DNA of 36,910 bases, taken from NCBI GenBank assembly GCA_039029355.1, contig JBCCGI010000085.1:1-36910 (forward strand), written 5' to 3'. The DNA comes from JBCCGI01 sp039029355 (GTDB taxonomy: Bacteria > Planctomycetota > UBA1135 > GCA-002686595). Shown piece after piece: positions 17,334 to 26,840 of the stretch (positions are counted from its first letter, which is position 1; each line of letters starts with the position of its first letter). The notes under the pieces were generated by a model. That model was not told the origin of the DNA, made no database searches, and worked only from the letters and a program-made list of their open reading frames with translations. The translations under genes and the position numbers were made by a program.

Positions 17334-18617
17334 ATGCCTTCTCTCAGCGTTTTCGGTGCCCAATGGGGGGACGAGGGCAAGGGCAAGATCATCGACAAGC
17401 TCGCCCACGAACAGGATCTCGTGGTCCGCTACCAGGGCGGAGCCAACGCGGGGCACACGGTGGTCGTCGAAGGCACCAAGTTCGTGCTGCACCACCTGCC
17501 GTCGGGCATCCTGCACAGCGGCAAGCGCAACGTGATCGCCGGCGGCATGGCGGTGGACCCCGAGACGTTGGTGCAGGAGATCGACGCGATCACCGAGCGC
17601 GGCTTCCCGATCGGGCCCGAGAACCTGGCCGTGTCGGGCGCGGCGCACGTGATCTTCCCGCACCACCGCCGCATCGACCACCTGTCGGAGGTGTGGAAGG
17701 GCGACGGTCGCATCGGGACGACCGGCCGGGGCATCGGCCCGTGCTACGCCGACAAGAGCGCGCGCACCGGCTTGCGCATCGCCGACCTGTTGAACGGCGA
17801 GCGGCTGCGCGAGCGCCTGACCGCCTCGCTGGCCGAGAAGAACGCGCTGCTCGAGAAGGTCCACGGCGAGTCGCCGCTCGACCTCGAAGAGGAGATCTCG
17901 CGCGCCGCCGGCCTCGGCGAACGCATCGCGCCGTTCGTCGCCGACACCGGCGCCATGGTCCGCAAGGCCTACGCCGACGGGCAACAGGTGCTGTTCGAGG
18001 GCGCCCAGGGCGTGATGCTCGACGTCGACCACGGCACCTACCCGTTCGTCACCTCCTCGAACACCGGCGTGCACGGCATCGGCCCGGGCGTCGGCTTCCC
18101 CCCCAGCCGCATCGACCGCGCCTACGGCATCGCCAAGGCCTACTGCACGCGAGTGGGCGAGGGGCCCTTCCCGTCGGAGGACCACGGCGAGGGCGGCGAG
18201 CGCCTGCGCGAGCTGGGGCACGAATTCGGCGCCACCACGGGCCGTCCGCGCCGCTGCGGCTGGCTGGACGCGGTGGCGATCCGCTACGCGCTCGAGATCA
18301 GCGGCGCCGACGGCTGGATCCTGACCAAGCTCGACGTGCTCGACGCCTTCGAGGAGATCCAGGTGGCCGTCGCCTACGAGATCGACGGGGTAAGGCACGA
18401 GACGTATCCCGCGGCGGTCTCTAGCATCGAGAACGTGAAGCCCGTGTACACGACGCGCCGCGGCTGGCGTACGGACCTCACGGCGGTGCGCCGCTTCGAG
18501 GACCTGCCGGAGGCGGCGCAGGACTACGTCCGTTGGCTCGAGCGCGAAGTCGGCGTTCCGATCGTCTTGATCTCGGTGGGCCCGGAACGGGATCAGGTGA
18601 TCCCACGCCAGGGATAG
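17334..18617 (+). CDS. purA: Adenylosuccinate synthetase
   Basis: 427 aa, the usual length. ATG 17334 gives MPSLSVFGAQWGDEGKGKIID, with the P-loop-like GDEGKGK at residues 13-19. Other family blocks follow: GGANAGHTVV, GRGIGPCYADK near 136-146, LFEGAQGVMLDVDHGTYPFVTSSN (IMP and Mg binding), and GATTGRPRRCGWLD near 302-315. It joins IMP and aspartate using GTP, the first step from IMP to AMP, in the cytoplasm. No Shine-Dalgarno is seen (CTTCTCC before the ATG). The next gene, uppS, starts four bases after its stop. Confidence 0.97.
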   Translation: MPSLSVFGAQWGDEGKGKIIDKLAHEQDLVVRYQGGANAGHTVVVEGTKFVLHHLPSGILHSGKRNVIAGGMAVDPETLVQEIDAITERGFPIGPENLAVSGAAHVIFPHHRRIDHLSEVWKGDGRIGTTGRGIGPCYADKSARTGLRIADLLNGERLRERLTASLAEKNALLEKVHGESPLDLEEEISRAAGLGERIAPFVADTGAMVRKAYADGQQVLFEGAQGVMLDVDHGTYPFVTSSNTGVHGIGPGVGFPPSRIDRAYGIAKAYCTRVGEGPFPSEDHGEGGERLRELGHEFGATTGRPRRCGWLDAVAIRYALEISGADGWILTKLDVLDAFEEIQVAVAYEIDGVRHETYPAAVSSIENVKPVYTTRRGWRTDLTAVRRFEDLPEAAQDYVRWLEREVGVPIVLISVGPERDQVIPRQG

Positions 18618-18621
18618 CGCC

Positions 18622-19386
18622 ATGGCCGCAGAACCCGTCCAGCGACCGGACTTCGAGGGGCCCTTCCCCGAGCACATCGCAATCATCATGGACGGGAACG
18701 GCCGCTGGGCGGCCGACCGCGGGATGCGCCGGATCTTCGGCCACCGCGAGGGCATCGCGTCGGTGCGCGAGATCACGACCGAGTGCGCCCGCATGGGCGT
18801 GCGGAGCCTGACGCTCTACGCCTTCTCGGTCGAGAACTGGAAGCGCCCGAGCGTCGAGATCCGCTACCTGATGCGGCTCCTGCGGCGCTTCCTGGTGCAG
18901 GAGCGCCCGACGCTGATGGACAACGACGTGCGGCTGCTCGGGCTCGGCCGCCTCGACGATCTGCCGGACGAAGCGCTGCGCGCGCTGCGCGAGACCGAGG
19001 AGATCACCGCGCAGAACCCCGGGATGCTGCTGCGCCTCGCGCTCTCCTACGGCAGCCGTACCGAGCTCGCCGACGGCGTCAAGCGCATCGCGCGCGACGT
19101 CCTGGCCGGCGAGCTCTCGCCCGACGACATCGCCGACGAGACGCTGCGCGAGTACCTGTACGACCCGTCCACGCCCGATCCCGACCTGGTGATTCGGACC
19201 GCGGGCGAGATGCGGCTCTCCAACTTCCTCCTGTGGCAGGCTTCGTACTCCGAGCTCTTCGTGGCCGACGTCTGCTGGCCGGAGTTCCGCAAACCCCACC
19301 TGATGGGAGCGCTGCGCGCCTACGCGCGCCGCGAGCGCAAGTACGGCGGGCTGATCCAGGATCGGCCGAGCGCCGAGGGCGCCTAG
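18622..19386 (+). CDS. uppS: Isoprenyl transferase (undecaprenyl diphosphate synthase)
   Basis: 254 aa. ATG 18622. Signature blocks in order: HIAIIMDGNGRWA (about 15-27, catalytic Asp in MDGNGRWA), GHREGIASVREI, LTLYAFSVENWKRP, LALSYGSRTELADGV and PDLVIRTAGEMRLSNFLLWQASYSEL. It condenses farnesyl diphosphate with isopentenyl units into the C55 lipid carrier for peptidoglycan and O-antigen. An Arg replaces the usual Gly/Glu in the RTSGE-type motif area (RTAGEMRLSNFL), which is a common variation. It is four bases from purA and seven from cdsA, so it is surely in one transcript with cdsA. Confidence 0.96.
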   Translation: MAAEPVQRPDFEGPFPEHIAIIMDGNGRWAADRGMRRIFGHREGIASVREITTECARMGVRSLTLYAFSVENWKRPSVEIRYLMRLLRRFLVQERPTLMDNDVRLLGLGRLDDLPDEALRALRETEEITAQNPGMLLRLALSYGSRTELADGVKRIARDVLAGELSPDDIADETLREYLYDPSTPDPDLVIRTAGEMRLSNFLLWQASYSELFVADVCWPEFRKPHLMGALRAYARRERKYGGLIQDRPSAEGA

Positions 19387-19393
19387 GCCTCAC

Positions 19394-20194
19394 ATGGCGA
19401 GCGTCGTCCGCCGGACCGTCACCGGCGCCTCGATCGGAGTCGGAGTCGCGCTGCTGCTCGCGGCCGAGCATGCGGTGCCCGGCGGTTGGGTGCTGTTCGT
19501 CGTCGGCGCGGCGCTGCTCTTCGGCTGCGCGGTCGAGGCGGCGCAGATGGGGGCGCGCATGGGAGCTCCCGCGGGAGCCGCGCTCGCCGTGGCGGGGGCC
19601 GGCACGCTCGCGCTGGTATTCCCGCGCGAGTGGTTCGACGCCTCCGCCGCCGTCCGTCTGCTCGCGGCTTACGGCGTGTCGGCCGCTGCCGCGGTCGCGC
19701 TGGCGCGTGCGCGGCCGGCCGCGGTGTTCCTTGCCGTGTGGCTCGCCCCGCCGTTCGCCGCTCTGATGCTCCTGACGCGCGAGCACGGCCTGGCGGCGTT
19801 GATCTGGCTCTTGGTGCTCTCCAAGGTCGGCGACGTCGCCGGCTACTTCGGCGGCAAGAGCTTCGGCCGCACGCACCCCTTCCCGCGCCTGTCGCCGGGC
19901 AAGACGACCGAGGGCTGCCTGGCCTCGCTGCTGGCCGGCCTCGCGGTCGGCGCCGCGGCGGGCGCCGCCGGCTGGCTGCCGGGCGGCGCCTCCTTGGTGG
20001 GCGGGCTCGTCGCGGGCGGCGTCCTGAACGTGGCCGCGCAGGCGGGCGACCTGGTCGAGAGCGCGGTGAAGCGCCGCGCGGGCGTGAAGGACTCGGGGCC
20101 GTGGATGGGGGCCTCGGGCGGCCTACTCGACGTTGTGGACAGCGTGCTCCTCACCGCGCCGGTCGCCTGGGCGGCGGCCTGGCTGCTCTTGTGA
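19394..20194 (+). CDS. cdsA: Phosphatidate cytidylyltransferase (CdsA), divergent signature
   Basis: 266 aa, multi-pass membrane protein with about six to eight hydrophobic segments from residue 8 on. The C-terminal half has GDVAGYFGGKSFG, PFPRLSPGKTTEG and AVKRRAGVKDSG (about 223-234), matching the CDP-diglyceride synthetase pattern. The usual ending HGGxxDRxDS reads SGGLLDVVDS here: His becomes Ser and Arg becomes Val. CdsA makes CDP-diacylglycerol from phosphatidate and CTP for all phospholipids. Position after uppS is the classic uppS-cdsA order. The altered residues leave some doubt about activity. Confidence 0.88.
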   Translation: MASVVRRTVTGASIGVGVALLLAAEHAVPGGWVLFVVGAALLFGCAVEAAQMGARMGAPAGAALAVAGAGTLALVFPREWFDASAAVRLLAAYGVSAAAAVALARARPAAVFLAVWLAPPFAALMLLTREHGLAALIWLLVLSKVGDVAGYFGGKSFGRTHPFPRLSPGKTTEGCLASLLAGLAVGAAAGAAGWLPGGASLVGGLVAGGVLNVAAQAGDLVESAVKRRAGVKDSGPWMGASGGLLDVVDSVLLTAPVAWAAAWLLL

Positions 20195-20251
20195 GGAGTC
20201 ATTGACGCGCGCGCACGGCGCCGCGATTCTTGAGCCCCGGAGGCGAGCCAC

Positions 20252-21279
<1,028 letters not shown>

Positions 21280-21283
<4 letters not shown>

Positions 21284-21732
21284 CCGCCGAGGTCGCCTGG
21301 GACGTCCCCGGCGAGCCTCTGCTCGCCCCCGAGGACGTGTCCCGCGCCGTCGACGAGGCGCTGGAGGAGGGCGGGCGCCCCGGAGTCCTGCTCGGCGTGG
21401 TGTTCGTGGACGCGGCGCGGCTGACCCAGATGCACGCCGACTACCTCGACGATCCGAGCGAGACCGACGTCATCACCTTCGACCTCGGCGAGGAGGGCGG
21501 TGGCCCCGCCGGCGAGCTGTACGTCAGCGTCGACCGCGCGCGTGAGCTGGCAGAGCGGCGCGGCGTGCCGGTCGAGCGCGAGCTCGCGCTCTACGTCGTT
21601 CACGGTGCGCTGCACCTCTGTGGCTTCGACGACCACGAAGACGACGGGCGCGCCGCGATGCGCCGCGCCGAGCGCGCGGTGCTCGAGCGACTCGGGTATC
21701 CGCCCGACGATCAGCCGCACGACCTGGCCTAG
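21280..21732 (+). CDS. ybeY: Endoribonuclease YbeY
   Basis: 150 aa. GTG 21280 overlaps the phoH stop. The C-terminal metal site reads HGALHLCGFDDH (about 108-119), with the third His one residue further than in E. coli, a spacing seen in related family members. DVITFDL and GELYVSVDRA are also typical. YbeY matures the 3' end of 16S rRNA and takes part in ribosome quality control. It is shorter at its N terminus than many homologues but complete for the fold. Its partner PhoH precedes it. Confidence 0.93.
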
Positions 21733-22000
21733 TTTTCGCCGTTTTTTTGGCCGGAAATTTCGGCGGCGCGCGCGCGTTGTGCGTCGTGCTCGAGATCCCG
21801 TGTCTTTGCGCCGATTCGCTTTCGAATCGAAGGGTTTGGTCTCGCGCGTTGCGCTCGCTCTGCGCCGCGACCGAGCGGTTCGCGCCGCGTGATGTGCTTG
21901 CATCCCGCCGCGGAATGCTTACTTCAGAGGTCACGCAACACGTTGCGTGCACGATGAACGCGAGCAAGTCGTTGCCGTTGGAGGCGGATCGCCTGGCGTT
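21733..22000 (+). promoter_or_regulatory. AT-richer leader of the sigma gene with inverted repeats
   Basis: After ybeY come T7 (21742-21748) and GCCGGAAATTTCGGC (21750-21764), then a perfect CGATTCG-CTTT-CGAATCG hairpin (21812-21829). Close to the sigma gene lies ACGCAA-CACG-TTGCGT (21933-21948), which looks like an operator or a leader stem. Base composition is clearly lower in GC than in the flanking genes. Confidence 0.45.
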
Positions 22001-22795
22001 GTGAGCGATGCCGCCAAGGACGTTGCCGGAACTACGTTCCAGGCGGACCCGGCGCGCCAAGCGCTTTGGGAGGCGTACTGGAAACGTCCCGACGACGAAG
22101 GCCGCAACCGGCTGGTCGAGGCCTATCAGCGGCTGGTCGAGAACGTCGTGCGCCACTTCGGAGCACGCCTCCCGCGCACCATCGACCGCGGCGACCTGCG
22201 GACGGCGGCCAACGTGGGGCTGATGTCCGCCGTCGCGAGCTTCGACCCCAGCCGCGGCGTGCGGTTTGAGTCCTACGGCGAGATGCGCGTGCGCGGTGCT
22301 CTGCTCGACGAGCTCCGGACGCAGGACTGGCTGCCCCGGCCCTGGCGCCAGAAGATCGAGCTGCAGAAGCGCACGGTCGAGCGCCTGCGCTCCGAGCTGA
22401 ACCGGGATCCGCGCGACGAGGAGGTGGCGCGGGCGATGGAGCTCTCGGTCTCCGACTACGAGCAGCTCTTCGGAACCGGGCTGCCGGGCACACCTTCGGG
22501 CTCGATGCCGGGCCAGGAGGGCTCGGACGAAGGCGCCTCGGGGCTCGAGGTCGTCGCCGACACCCGCAACGACGACCCGGACGAGCGACTGACGCGCGAT
22601 GAGCTCCTGCGGCTGGTGGCCCAGCGGTTGACGCAGCAGGAGTACCGCATCGTCTACCTGAAGTACTGGGAAGAGCTCCCGATGCGCGAGATCGGCGACG
22701 TGATGGATCTCTCCGAGTCCCGCGTCTGCAAGATCCACGCACGGCTGCTCGAGCGCCTCCGCGACCGCTTCCGGGTTAACGTCGAAGCGGAGTAG
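22001..22795 (+). CDS. FliA/WhiG-type alternative sigma factor
   Basis: 264 aa from GTG 22001. An earlier in-frame GTG at 21947 gives 282 aa, but the extra codons have low GC3 and overlap the inverted repeat, so 22001 is preferred with little certainty. Region 2 includes NRLVEAYQRLVENVVRHFG and DLRTAANVGLMSAVASFDP, then FESYGEMRVRGALLDELRTQDW, the hallmark of the sigma-28 (FliA, WhiG) group. Region 3 has QKIELQKRTVERLRSE. Region 4 ends LPMREIGDVMDLSESRVCKIHARLLERLR, a helix-turn-helix for -35 binding. In other bacteria this group drives flagellar or developmental genes. No flagellar genes are near, and no FlgM-like anti-sigma is seen. Confidence 0.93.
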   Translation: MSDAAKDVAGTTFQADPARQALWEAYWKRPDDEGRNRLVEAYQRLVENVVRHFGARLPRTIDRGDLRTAANVGLMSAVASFDPSRGVRFESYGEMRVRGALLDELRTQDWLPRPWRQKIELQKRTVERLRSELNRDPRDEEVARAMELSVSDYEQLFGTGLPGTPSGSMPGQEGSDEGASGLEVVADTRNDDPDERLTRDELLRLVAQRLTQQEYRIVYLKYWEELPMREIGDVMDLSESRVCKIHARLLERLRDRFRVNVEAE

Positions 22796-22814
22796 GGATC
22801 CGCACCCTACTCCG
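22788..22814. terminator. Hairpin at the convergent gene end
   Basis: CGGAGTAGGG (22788-22797) pairs perfectly with CCCTACTCCG (22805-22814) and includes the sigma stop codon. There is no T-run. It lies between the converging sigma gene and the leftward exported-protein gene. Confidence 0.55.
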
Positions 22815-22836
22815 ACTCACACACCGGAACGCGAGG

Positions 22837-24108
22837 CTACATCGAGGTCGGCACGCGGCCGCCGCCGGTGCTCGGCCTGTCGTCATCCTCGGGGCAGCTG
22901 CAGCCGCCCTTCTGCACCCAGTAGCCGCCTTCGAGCTTCGAGATCGGCGAATTGGGCGAGGCCACCGAGATCTCCACCGTGTCCGCGTCGTCGCCGACGA
23001 CCTTGCACTGAATCCCCTCGATGCGGTCCTTCAGCGAGGCCTTCGTCCATCCGCAGGCCCAGAGCGCGCACTCGTTCGGGTCCATGAAGTCGCCAGGGCC
23101 CGACAGGCAGATGGGCAGCGTCTTGCTCGCGAACCCGTTGTCGGGGTCGGTGAACCACACGTCGGTGAAGCTGCCGTCCTCCTGCCAGATCCGCATCCAG
23201 ACCTTGAGGCAGTCGCCGTGGTCGCAGTTGCCGGTGAACTTCAGCGCGTACTTCGGCGTGCCGTCCGCTGCCACCGTCGAGCTGAACGAGGTGAAGCCGG
23301 GCGTCGGCGGCGCCGGCGTAAAGCTGTCGCCCGAGGCCGCGGACGACGCCGGGTCGACGACGCCCTGCAGGATCCGCAGATCGGGATAGTCGATCAGCCC
23401 CGGCGGCGGCGGCGGCAGCTCGTCCTTCATCTGGTACTCGCCCTCGCCGACCATGATGCAGACCGGGCCGGCCTGCGGGTCGGTCCCGTAGGGCTGGATC
23501 TTCAGCGTCATCGAGCCGCTGTCGCCCACCTCGGGCGTCAGCAGCCCGCCGCCCTCGAGGCCTGCGCACACGTCCTTCTGCGGGTTGGGCGGGAACGAAG
23601 AGCCAGCGAGCACGATCTCCGCGTCCGCTCCGCCGCTGGTGATGCTGATGCTGTCGATGGCGGGCGGAGGTTGGACGGTGAGCTCGAGCCCGTCGCTGGC
23701 GGCCAGCTCGCCGGTCTTGAAGTCGAAGACGAAGTGCTGTGCGCTGACCGATTGCCCGACCGAGCCGCCGGTCTGTGGCAGCACTTCGGTGCCGTCGGCT
23801 CCGATCGTCACCGGGAGCACCAGGATCGGGTCGACGAGCAGCGTGCAGCCCGCTCCGATGCCGGTCAGATCGAGCGAGATCTGCGTGATGCCGGCGACCA
23901 GCACCGACGGCGTGTTCGCCGGCCCGCCGAGCTTCAGCAGATACGCGGCGTTCTCGTACACCGGCGTTCCGACGTCGATCGTCGGCGTGATCCCAGAGGC
24001 GGACGTGCAGCCGCTGCCGTAGTGGGATACCTGAGCGCCCGCGGGTGCCGCAAGCCCGAGACAGGCGAGGCCCGCGAGCCTCGCCGCGTGCGGAAGAGCG
24101 TACTTCAT
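22837..24108 (-). CDS. Exported protein of unknown function
   Basis: 423 aa. ATG 24108 has a good Shine-Dalgarno (AAGGAG about nine bases upstream) and opens MKYALPHAARLAGLACLGLAAPAGA, a signal peptide cleaved near residue 25. The mature protein begins QVSHYGSGCTSASG, then beta-rich repeats and several paired Cys (for example FTGNCDHGDC and GGCSCPEDDD at the C terminus), suggesting disulfides in the periplasm or outside. No known domain. It follows the TPR-CHAT gene by 215 bases on the same strand, so it may share that operon or have its own promoter. Confidence 0.78.
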   Translation of the reverse strand: MKYALPHAARLAGLACLGLAAPAGAQVSHYGSGCTSASGITPTIDVGTPVYENAAYLLKLGGPANTPSVLVAGITQISLDLTGIGAGCTLLVDPILVLPVTIGADGTEVLPQTGGSVGQSVSAQHFVFDFKTGELAASDGLELTVQPPPAIDSISITSGGADAEIVLAGSSFPPNPQKDVCAGLEGGGLLTPEVGDSGSMTLKIQPYGTDPQAGPVCIMVGEGEYQMKDELPPPPPGLIDYPDLRILQGVVDPASSAASGDSFTPAPPTPGFTSFSSTVAADGTPKYALKFTGNCDHGDCLKVWMRIWQEDGSFTDVWFTDPDNGFASKTLPICLSGPGDFMDPNECALWACGWTKASLKDRIEGIQCKVVGDDADTVEISVASPNSPISKLEGGYWVQKGGCSCPEDDDRPSTGGGRVPTSM

Positions 24109-24323
24109 GGGAGAGTTCTCCTTCTTCACGTACTGGAACGCGCAGGGACCGCGCCCTGCGACCATGTGAAGAACGAAGCGTGATGCTCCGGGCTTTCGCC
24201 GCGATGTCCGAGGACTTCCCCGCGGTGTTCGCTCGCTCCCGGACGAGTCGACGCGTCACCTCGATGGGGCGGCGCGCTTCGCGGTTGCGAGCGTCCGCGA
24301 CGCGCGGCCAACGCACTTCGCGC

Positions 24324-26834
24324 TTAGCGCGCGGAAAGCACGAACGCTCCCCAGGTCTTCGGCGGGTGCCCTTCGCGGGCGAGCTCGCGTTGCGCGCTGT
24401 GCAGGCTGGCCGCGGGCGTTTCGCCCTCGGCCAGGCGCTCGTACATGAGCTCCATCAGCTGGCGGGTGGGCTCGTCGTCGATCGCCCACAGCGCGCTGAC
24501 CACGGTCCGCACGCCGGCGATGTGGAGGGCGCGCCGGATGCTGAGGGGGCTCTCGCCGGGGCGCCTAGCGCCGCGCCCGCTGTCGCACGCGGAGAGCACG
24601 ACGAGCTTCACTCCGCGCAGGTCGAGCCAGGCGACTTCCTCGGCCGTGAGGTAGTCGTCCTCGCCTTCGGCGCTCCGCCCGACGCCGCTGCACAGGAGCG
24701 CCGCGTCGAGCGCGCCGAGCGACGTGTGGCTCCAGTCCGACTCGCGCTGCGAACCGTGCATCGCGAAGTGCGCGACCGGGTGTCGTCCGAGCTCGCGCTT
24801 GATCGCCGCCTCGCCGGCGCGGCGACCCTGCAGCAGTTTGCCGCGCGCGAAGCGACCGAACACGTGCTCCCCTTCGCCTGCGGTCTGGGGAAGCGATCCC
24901 CACTCCGACCGGATCGCGGCCGGAGAAGCGTCGTAGTCGACGTTGCAGACGACGAGGGCCGAGTCCGTTCGCGCGAGCGCGGGAGCGGGCAGCGGCGCGC
25001 CGCGAGCCAGGTCGGAGCAGTACGTGAAGGTGTAGCGCTCGACGAGCCGTCCGCCGTCCGCGGTCGGGAGCGCGGCGAAGGACAGGTCCCACAGGAAGCC
25101 GTCCGGGGATATCAGGAGCTGGCGCACGCCCTTCAGGTGCGGCGCAAGCGGGGCCCAGAGCGCCGAGCGCAGCTCGGGGGCATCCACGGCGCGCCGCCGG
25201 CGCAAGGACGCGAAGAAGCTCTGCACGTGCCGCTCCAGCTCATCGGCCGAGCCGAGGTCCAAGTGGGTCGGCGGGGCGTCGTTCGGGCGGGTGATCCACG
25301 CGCTGACCCGACACTCCGCGAGCAGGCCGGAGCGCTCCGGCCCCCAGGGCCGATGGACCAGGAAGTCGATCGCGGCGGCGTCCGCGGCGAGGCTTGCGCG
25401 CAGCTGCTCGAAGCGGATGTCCGCACCGTCGCGCTCGCGGGCCGTCAGCCTGCGCTGGAGCCCGATCTCCGTGCGCGCGCGGGCCTCCTCCTGGCTCCGC
25501 AGCCGAGCATGCGGCTGGTTCTGAACCAGGCTCGGCGGCGAGGTCGCCGCGAGCGTCCCCCTGAGCTGCTCGAGCAGCGCCGGGGTGTGCGGCGAGTCGT
25601 CGTCGAAGAGGCGCGCGCGCCCCTCGCGCTGAGCCCGCGTCACCTCGCCCTTCCACCGCAGCACGCTCTCGTAGGCGCTGATCGTGGGCTGCGACCCGTC
25701 CATGCGCTGGGCGATCGCGAGGCGCAGGTCGAGGCGGTCCCGGTCGCGCCGCCGCAGCTCGAAGAGCTCGTGCTCGGTCATCCGGACGGCGGCGTCGCTT
25801 CCGTGCCGGTTGCGAACGCGATCGTCGGCGGGCAGCGCGCGCCACGCCTCCTCGGTCGCGCCGGCGGCCAGGTGGAGGCGCCCGAGCTCAAGCCCGAGCT
25901 CGACGGCGATCGCGTCGTCGCCCGCGATCACGAGCGCCTCGCTCAGGAGTCGCTCCACGCGCGCGAGGTCTCCGGTCTCCCACAAGGCGCTCGCCAGCGC
26001 GAGCATCGCGAGCGCCGTATCGCGATGCTGCGGACCGATCCCGCGCTGCACGGCGAGTGCGTGCTCGAGCAGGAGGATCGCCTCGGACCGATACCCGTGG
26101 CGCAGCAGCACCCCGGCCAGCTGCTGCATCGCTTTCGCGGTGTCGGGCGCGTTGACCCCGCGCGTCGCGATCAGGATGCGGAGCGCTTCTTCGAGGCACG
26201 CCTGCGCGCCTCGGCTCCTCCCCAGCTGCTCGTACACCGCCGCCAGCTCGTGCAGCGTCAGCGCCAGCTCGAGCTGCTGGTCGTCTCCGGGGGGGAAGGT
26301 GGCGAGGATCGGGACCGCGTCCTCGTAGTAGCGGCGCGCCGACTCCAGGTCGCCCAGCTGCCCGGACACGACCGCCAGGCTGTGGAGGGCGTCGGCCACC
26401 TCGAGGCTCGCGGGGCCGTGGGCCTCACGCTTTGCGACCAGGAGCTCTTCGAACGCGGCCCGCGATCCGGCGGGGCCGTAGACCAGCGCCTGGATCTTCA
26501 CGGCGTAGTCGAGCAGCTGCAGCGCCTGGACGCTGTCCTCGCCGTACTTCTCGCTCGCGCGGCGCTGGGCGAGCCGGAAGTGGGGGAGGGCGCGGTCGAA
26601 CCTGCTGAGCTGCACGAAATCGAACGCGAGCTGGTGCTGATCGGCGAGCGTCGCCTCGCCGCGCAGCACCGCGGCTTCGCGCAGCGACAGGCTCAGGTGC
26701 CGGCGCCAGGGGGCCAGCTGCTGCGCGTCGCGCGGAGCGAGGAGCCCCGCGAGGCGCGTGGTCCAGGGGAGCGGCCGCTCCGGGACGAAGCCGAGCAGCG
26801 CTGCGAGCCAGAGGGCGAGGACGGGGTTGTGCAT
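24324..26834 (-). CDS. TPR-CHAT putative protease
   Basis: 836 aa. ATG 26834, six bases after the stop of the membrane-protein gene. A short hydrophobic start (MHNPVLALWLAALLGFVP) suggests export or anchoring. About 60-350 is TPR-like (repeats such as ALHSLAVVSGQLGDLESARRYY and ALTLHELAAVYEQLGR). About 560-836 is a CHAT domain (caspase-like, HetF-associated): LISPDGFLWDLSFAALP, then catalytic His693 in HFAMHGSQ and Cys750 in LSACDSG, both intact. CHAT enzymes are cysteine peptidases of the separase/caspase clan, and TPR-CHAT proteins cleave partner proteins in several defence and signalling systems. Operon partners are a sigma factor and a membrane protein. Confidence 0.92.
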   Translation of the reverse strand: MHNPVLALWLAALLGFVPERPLPWTTRLAGLLAPRDAQQLAPWRRHLSLSLREAAVLRGEATLADQHQLAFDFVQLSRFDRALPHFRLAQRRASEKYGEDSVQALQLLDYAVKIQALVYGPAGSRAAFEELLVAKREAHGPASLEVADALHSLAVVSGQLGDLESARRYYEDAVPILATFPPGDDQQLELALTLHELAAVYEQLGRSRGAQACLEEALRILIATRGVNAPDTAKAMQQLAGVLLRHGYRSEAILLLEHALAVQRGIGPQHRDTALAMLALASALWETGDLARVERLLSEALVIAGDDAIAVELGLELGRLHLAAGATEEAWRALPADDRVRNRHGSDAAVRMTEHELFELRRRDRDRLDLRLAIAQRMDGSQPTISAYESVLRWKGEVTRAQREGRARLFDDDSPHTPALLEQLRGTLAATSPPSLVQNQPHARLRSQEEARARTEIGLQRRLTARERDGADIRFEQLRASLAADAAAIDFLVHRPWGPERSGLLAECRVSAWITRPNDAPPTHLDLGSADELERHVQSFFASLRRRRAVDAPELRSALWAPLAPHLKGVRQLLISPDGFLWDLSFAALPTADGGRLVERYTFTYCSDLARGAPLPAPALARTDSALVVCNVDYDASPAAIRSEWGSLPQTAGEGEHVFGRFARGKLLQGRRAGEAAIKRELGRHPVAHFAMHGSQRESDWSHTSLGALDAALLCSGVGRSAEGEDDYLTAEEVAWLDLRGVKLVVLSACDSGRGARRPGESPLSIRRALHIAGVRTVVSALWAIDDEPTRQLMELMYERLAEGETPAASLHSAQRELAREGHPPKTWGAFVLSAR

Positions 26835-26840
26835 GGGGAC

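Noticed and set aside
24141..24160. CGCAGGG-ACCGCG-CCCTGCG hairpin upstream of the 24108 gene
   Set aside because: It has no T-run and no known motif; it may be a leader stem but there is too little to call a feature.
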